Origin: RHKX01 sp963743875
GTDB taxonomy: Bacteria > Actinomycetota > Thermoleophilia > Solirubrobacterales > 70-9
Reading direction: 5' to 3'
Length of the DNA stretch: 22,413 nucleotides
Assembly (NCBI GenBank): GCA_963743875.1
Contig: CAVURM010000003.1
Location: 1 to 22,413, forward strand
Each line of letters starts with the position of its first letter. The first letter of the stretch is position 1. The notes beneath the pieces were generated by a model, which saw only the letters and a list, made by a program, of their open reading frames with translations, was not told the origin of the DNA and searched no databases. The position numbers and the translations under genes were made by a program. Below are positions 20,701 through 22,413 of the stretch, piece after piece.

Positions 20701-20872
20701 CGAGGGTGAGGATCGGCCGGCCGATCTCAGGGCCGCCGCTCTCGACGGCTTTCGGGCGTGGAAGATGTTCGAGAACTCCGGTCACGCCTCCCCCAACGGT
20801 CGTCGGGTGGCTCGCCTGGTGGCGCGTTCCTACGAGGAATACGCCAGGGAGCGGGAAGAGGTCACGGAGTAG
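17747..20872 (+). CDS. Tandem Ser/Thr protein kinase fused to degenerate dynamin-like GTPase domain
   Basis: An intact 1,041-residue protein; ATG 17747 has AGG about 12 nt upstream and lies 16 bp after the ABC stop, so they share an operon. Kinase 1 (about residues 12-282): Gly loop IGRGGMGVVY, Lys44, HRD catalytic Asp140, DFG 160-162, MSPEQ. Kinase 2 (about 294-546): loop AGEGGMAIVY, Lys330, HRD Asp424, DFG 443-445, IPPER. Both keep all catalytic residues. A Pro-rich linker leads to a C-terminal region (about 585-1041) with MAIVGERGSGRATLMNSVVG at 624-643, which looks like a dynamin-type P-loop whose Lys and Ser/Thr are Arg634 and Ala635. Where a DxPG switch is expected it reads LIAGPEID, followed by ADSFLFVVAADRAD. 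The rest is mainly helical. No transmembrane helix was seen. It probably phosphorylates partners with FHA domains nearby. The GTPase part is probably a non-hydrolysing scaffold. Confidence 0.92.
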   Translation: MPRRGLDIGSSIAGRKLEAEIGRGGMGVVYRARNDRLDRTEAVKVITDELARDRSFRERFLREAMISIAVEHPHVIPVYDADEASGGHLFIAMRYVKDGWNMASLIAQRQRLEPRLAAQITSDVASALDAAHARDLVHRDVKPTNILIVDQRAHHSYLTDFGLSKRISSKTMLSGTGSVIGTVDYMSPEQAQGHEVDLRTDVYALGVTLFEALTGRVPFMNETNESRLLAKVQEPPPMVTQVATGIPPAFDAVIARALARDPNERYSSAGELGRAAQAAAGRASEVTTRKEIEVGSVVADCLIEGVAGEGGMAIVYRATQQSLGRTIALKVMSPGLADRPEFRVRFEREWKIAAVLEHPNVVPILWAGEHQGRLFIVMRLIEGGTLREALAAHGRLEPEQAVEVLEQVASALSAAHTRGLVHRDIKPGNVLIDDETGAVFLTDFGLAKQIGDDDITDVGDGVMGTARYIPPERHLGAEVDEVRGDVYSLGCLLWDMLGGTERPRLDTVEEVPAALREVVARAVSHEPMERFPSAAGMAEAARAAVGPGGTTRDEPGSQALPASMAPRSTVPDRRQPFEPAPLSSGLSRKVLDLCDSVIAMEIVEGEALAELTEVREQLVAPLRMAIVGERGSGRATLMNSVVGRRLGDPRGYVDLAARLSISHGSRERFRAVPVDGEPIEGGLTPDGRLPEEILGFETSLESLGIELPLESLRTVSLIAGPEIDTADSFLFVVAADRADSALALIEGYAAEGTSRRISAVNSSLALTRMDLGGPNLQGLVDAAETSLRYLVADVSPVNGLIAEIAATGVPVGEDVALIAELARDSAAERDAMLSSRESFLHAADGVGEDERIRLLDRYGLAGLGWALQLADAGGLTGVGLRRRLREVSGMPGLEQTVDGFHRRSDALKADRALDGLEELAYRRPELSLLRDHIETLRLAPEMHLIGLIKAYQRCVVDHVEVPDELLERLKRLLTGQTPAQRFGIPEGEDRPADLRAAALDGFRAWKMFENSGHASPNGRRVARLVARSYEEYAREREEVTE

Positions 20873-20886
20873 GGGAGGGGGCCTGG

Positions 20887-22413
20887 CTAGAGCGCGCCGA
20901 GCAGAACAGGCGCAACCTGCTTCTTGCGGCTCATCACGCCGGGCAGTGAGATCAGTCCTTCCCCGTCGCGATCGCCGAACGCCTGCTCGACGCCCGTGAC
21001 GTCGCCGACCGCGATCAGGATCGTTCCCTTCTCCAGGATGTCGGTGACCATCAGGGCAGCCAGGGTGTAGCCGTTTCTCCTGCGGACCTCCTCGATCGCC
21101 TCGACGAGCTCCCCGCGGCGCTCGAGTACGCGCTTGCCGACCGTCTCGATCTGGGCGATCGAGACCGTTTCACCGGAGGGCAGCTGGTACTCCTTCGCGT
21201 CCCGGGTTGCGATCTCCCGAGCCGAGACCTCGGAGACATCGGACGTCGAGTCGAACATCTCCCGGCCGAGCTGCATCGCGTTGACGTCGATCAGGTCCTC
21301 GAGGTAGTCGATGGCGGCCCGGTCCCGCTCCGTCGCGGTCGGGGAGTTCAGGAGCACGGTGTCGGAGAGGATGGCGCAGAGCAGGAGGATCGCCGTCGAG
21401 TCCATCGGCTCGATCTCATTGCCGATGAAGCGCTCGGTGATCAGCGTCGCGGTCGAGCCGACGGGGTCGAACGTGGCTGTCACCGGGACTCTCGTCTCGA
21501 TCGAACCGATGTGATGGTGATCGAGGATCTCGACGATCTCCGCCTGCTCGACTCCCGGAACGCTCTGGGCGGACTCCGCATGGTCGACGAGGATGACCCG
21601 GCGGGGGGTCGGGGAGACGAGGTCGGTACGGGTGATCAGTCCCACCGGCTTGCCATGGGCGTCGATCGCTACCGCCGCCCGGTAGTGGACGTCCTTGATC
21701 TGGTCGGAGATGTCGACGATCAAATCGTCGAGGTCGACGGTAAGGGGCTCGCGATCCGCCATTCCCGCGCACGGGGACGCAAGCGAGACCATTCGGCAGC
21801 TGACGTAGGAGTCGAGCGGGCTGATGACGATTCGCGTTCCCCGCCCGCGCGCCAGCGCGCGGATATCCTCGTCGGGAGGGAGGCCGTTGCTGGTGATCAG
21901 GACCGTCGCTCCGAGCTCGATCGACTGTCGCTGCGCGTCGGCCCGGTTGCCGACCACGACGATGTCGCCTTCGGAGATCTTGCTGTCGCTGCGGGATGCA
22001 TCGATCGAGTGGACCCAGACCCGGCCCGAGACGGTGCCGTCCTCCCCTTCGATCAGCTCGCCGTCCAGCGTTTCGACGATCGCCGAGACGCTCGTCGGGG
22101 CGTCGGCAAGGCTGTGCGTCTTTCCCGTCTCGCGGATGTAGCGGTGGGCGAGAGCGCGCTCGGTCATAACGCCGAACAGCTTCCCCTCCGGACCCACAAT
22201 CGGGACCAGATCCAGATCGCCGGCCGCCATCGTCCGGCCCGACCTGACGAAGCGGCTCACGATGGTCGGCCACCGGGAACGACTCCTGCATCACGTCCCG
22301 GACGCGCAGCAGGACGTGCTCCATGGCGTCCGGTTTCTCGGCGCCGCTCCGCTCCAGCACCCATGCGGTCTGGGCGTTGACCTTCCCGAGGCGGACCGGG
22401 ACGTATTCGCTGG
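20887..22413 (-). CDS. ppaC: Manganese-dependent family II inorganic pyrophosphatase with CBS and DRTGG domains, partial
   Basis: The gene enters from the right edge, so its first DHH motif (GHxNPDTD) is not in the window. The visible part begins SEYVPVRLGKVNAQTAWVLE and VRDVMQESFPVADH, the start of CBS1. One extra base in CCC at 22238-22240 shifts the frame before GRTMAAGDLDLVPIVGPEGK. A DRTGG-like insert follows (VGNRADAQRQSIELGATVLI), then CBS2 (HYRAAVAIDAHGKPVGLITR), the DHH-type active-site motif EILDHHHIGSIET near 21520, and a DHHA2 domain ending with the substrate-binding SRKKQVAPVL. It hydrolyses pyrophosphate to phosphate in the cytoplasm; in known CBS-PPases adenine nucleotides bind the CBS pair and tune activity. 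It converges with the kinase gene, 14 bp between stops. Confidence 0.93.

Overview
The window has two unlike parts. From about 4,770 to the right edge the DNA is very GC-rich and the proteins look actinobacterial, most like the Thermoleophilia/Solirubrobacterales type: GTP-dependent PEP carboxykinase, SucCD with ATGA-type coupling, FHA-domain proteins, Ser/Thr kinases and an Hsp70-like membrane protein. This lineage call is a judgement from protein style, not a database match. From 1 to about 4,770 the base composition is lower and mixed. That part holds two sugar-nucleotide genes and a graveyard of IS3- and IS630-family remnants of a kind common in Proteobacteria. The two parts meet at about 4,760-4,770, where an IS630 transposase fragment cuts into a beta-propeller gene. 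This may be a real insertion plus deletion, or an assembly chimera.

Layout. 1-333 (-): zinc-binding C-methyltransferase, cut by the window edge. 448-1521 (-): NAD-dependent sugar epimerase/dehydratase, two frameshifts. 1968-2463: IS3 remnant. 2839-3239 (+): small membrane/coiled-coil protein, one frameshift. 3230-4320: scrambled, partly inverted IS3 remnant. 4323-4765 (-): IS630 remnant. 4766-5537 (-): beta-propeller protein. 5592-7950 (-): sucC, sucD and a [4Fe-4S] ferredoxin-like gene. 8030-9411 (+): flavin amine oxidase. 9580-11395 (+): pckG. 11466-14902 (-): an Hsp70-like ATPase with a membrane anchor and Cys-rich outer domain, then an FHA-TM-HtrA-like protease. 15031-20872 (+): a triple-FHA ABC exporter, then a protein with two kinase domains and a degenerate dynamin-like GTPase domain. 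20887-22413 (-): CBS/DRTGG-containing family II pyrophosphatase, cut by the right edge.

The most interesting block is 11,466-20,872. Two operons diverge from a shared gap of about 130 bp. Together they encode a tandem Ser/Thr kinase, four FHA domains with intact phosphothreonine-site residues or fold (plus one degenerate FHA), an ABC-2 exporter, an extracytoplasmic serine protease and an Hsp70 ATPase carrying an outer-face sensor-like domain. I infer a membrane phospho-signalling module that couples kinase state to export, proteolysis and chaperone activity. The closest known parallel is the mycobacterial PknF-Rv1747 pair, with a possible echo of actinobacterial Hsp70/dynamin (IniA-like) loci.

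Many conserved genes left of 14.9 kb carry single-base indels, often in homopolymers, some in compensating pairs. They hit core metabolic genes (sucC, sucD, pckG), so most are probably consensus errors rather than decay. The stretch 15,031-22,236 has no visible frameshift. For broken genes the coordinates given are those of the reconstructed gene.
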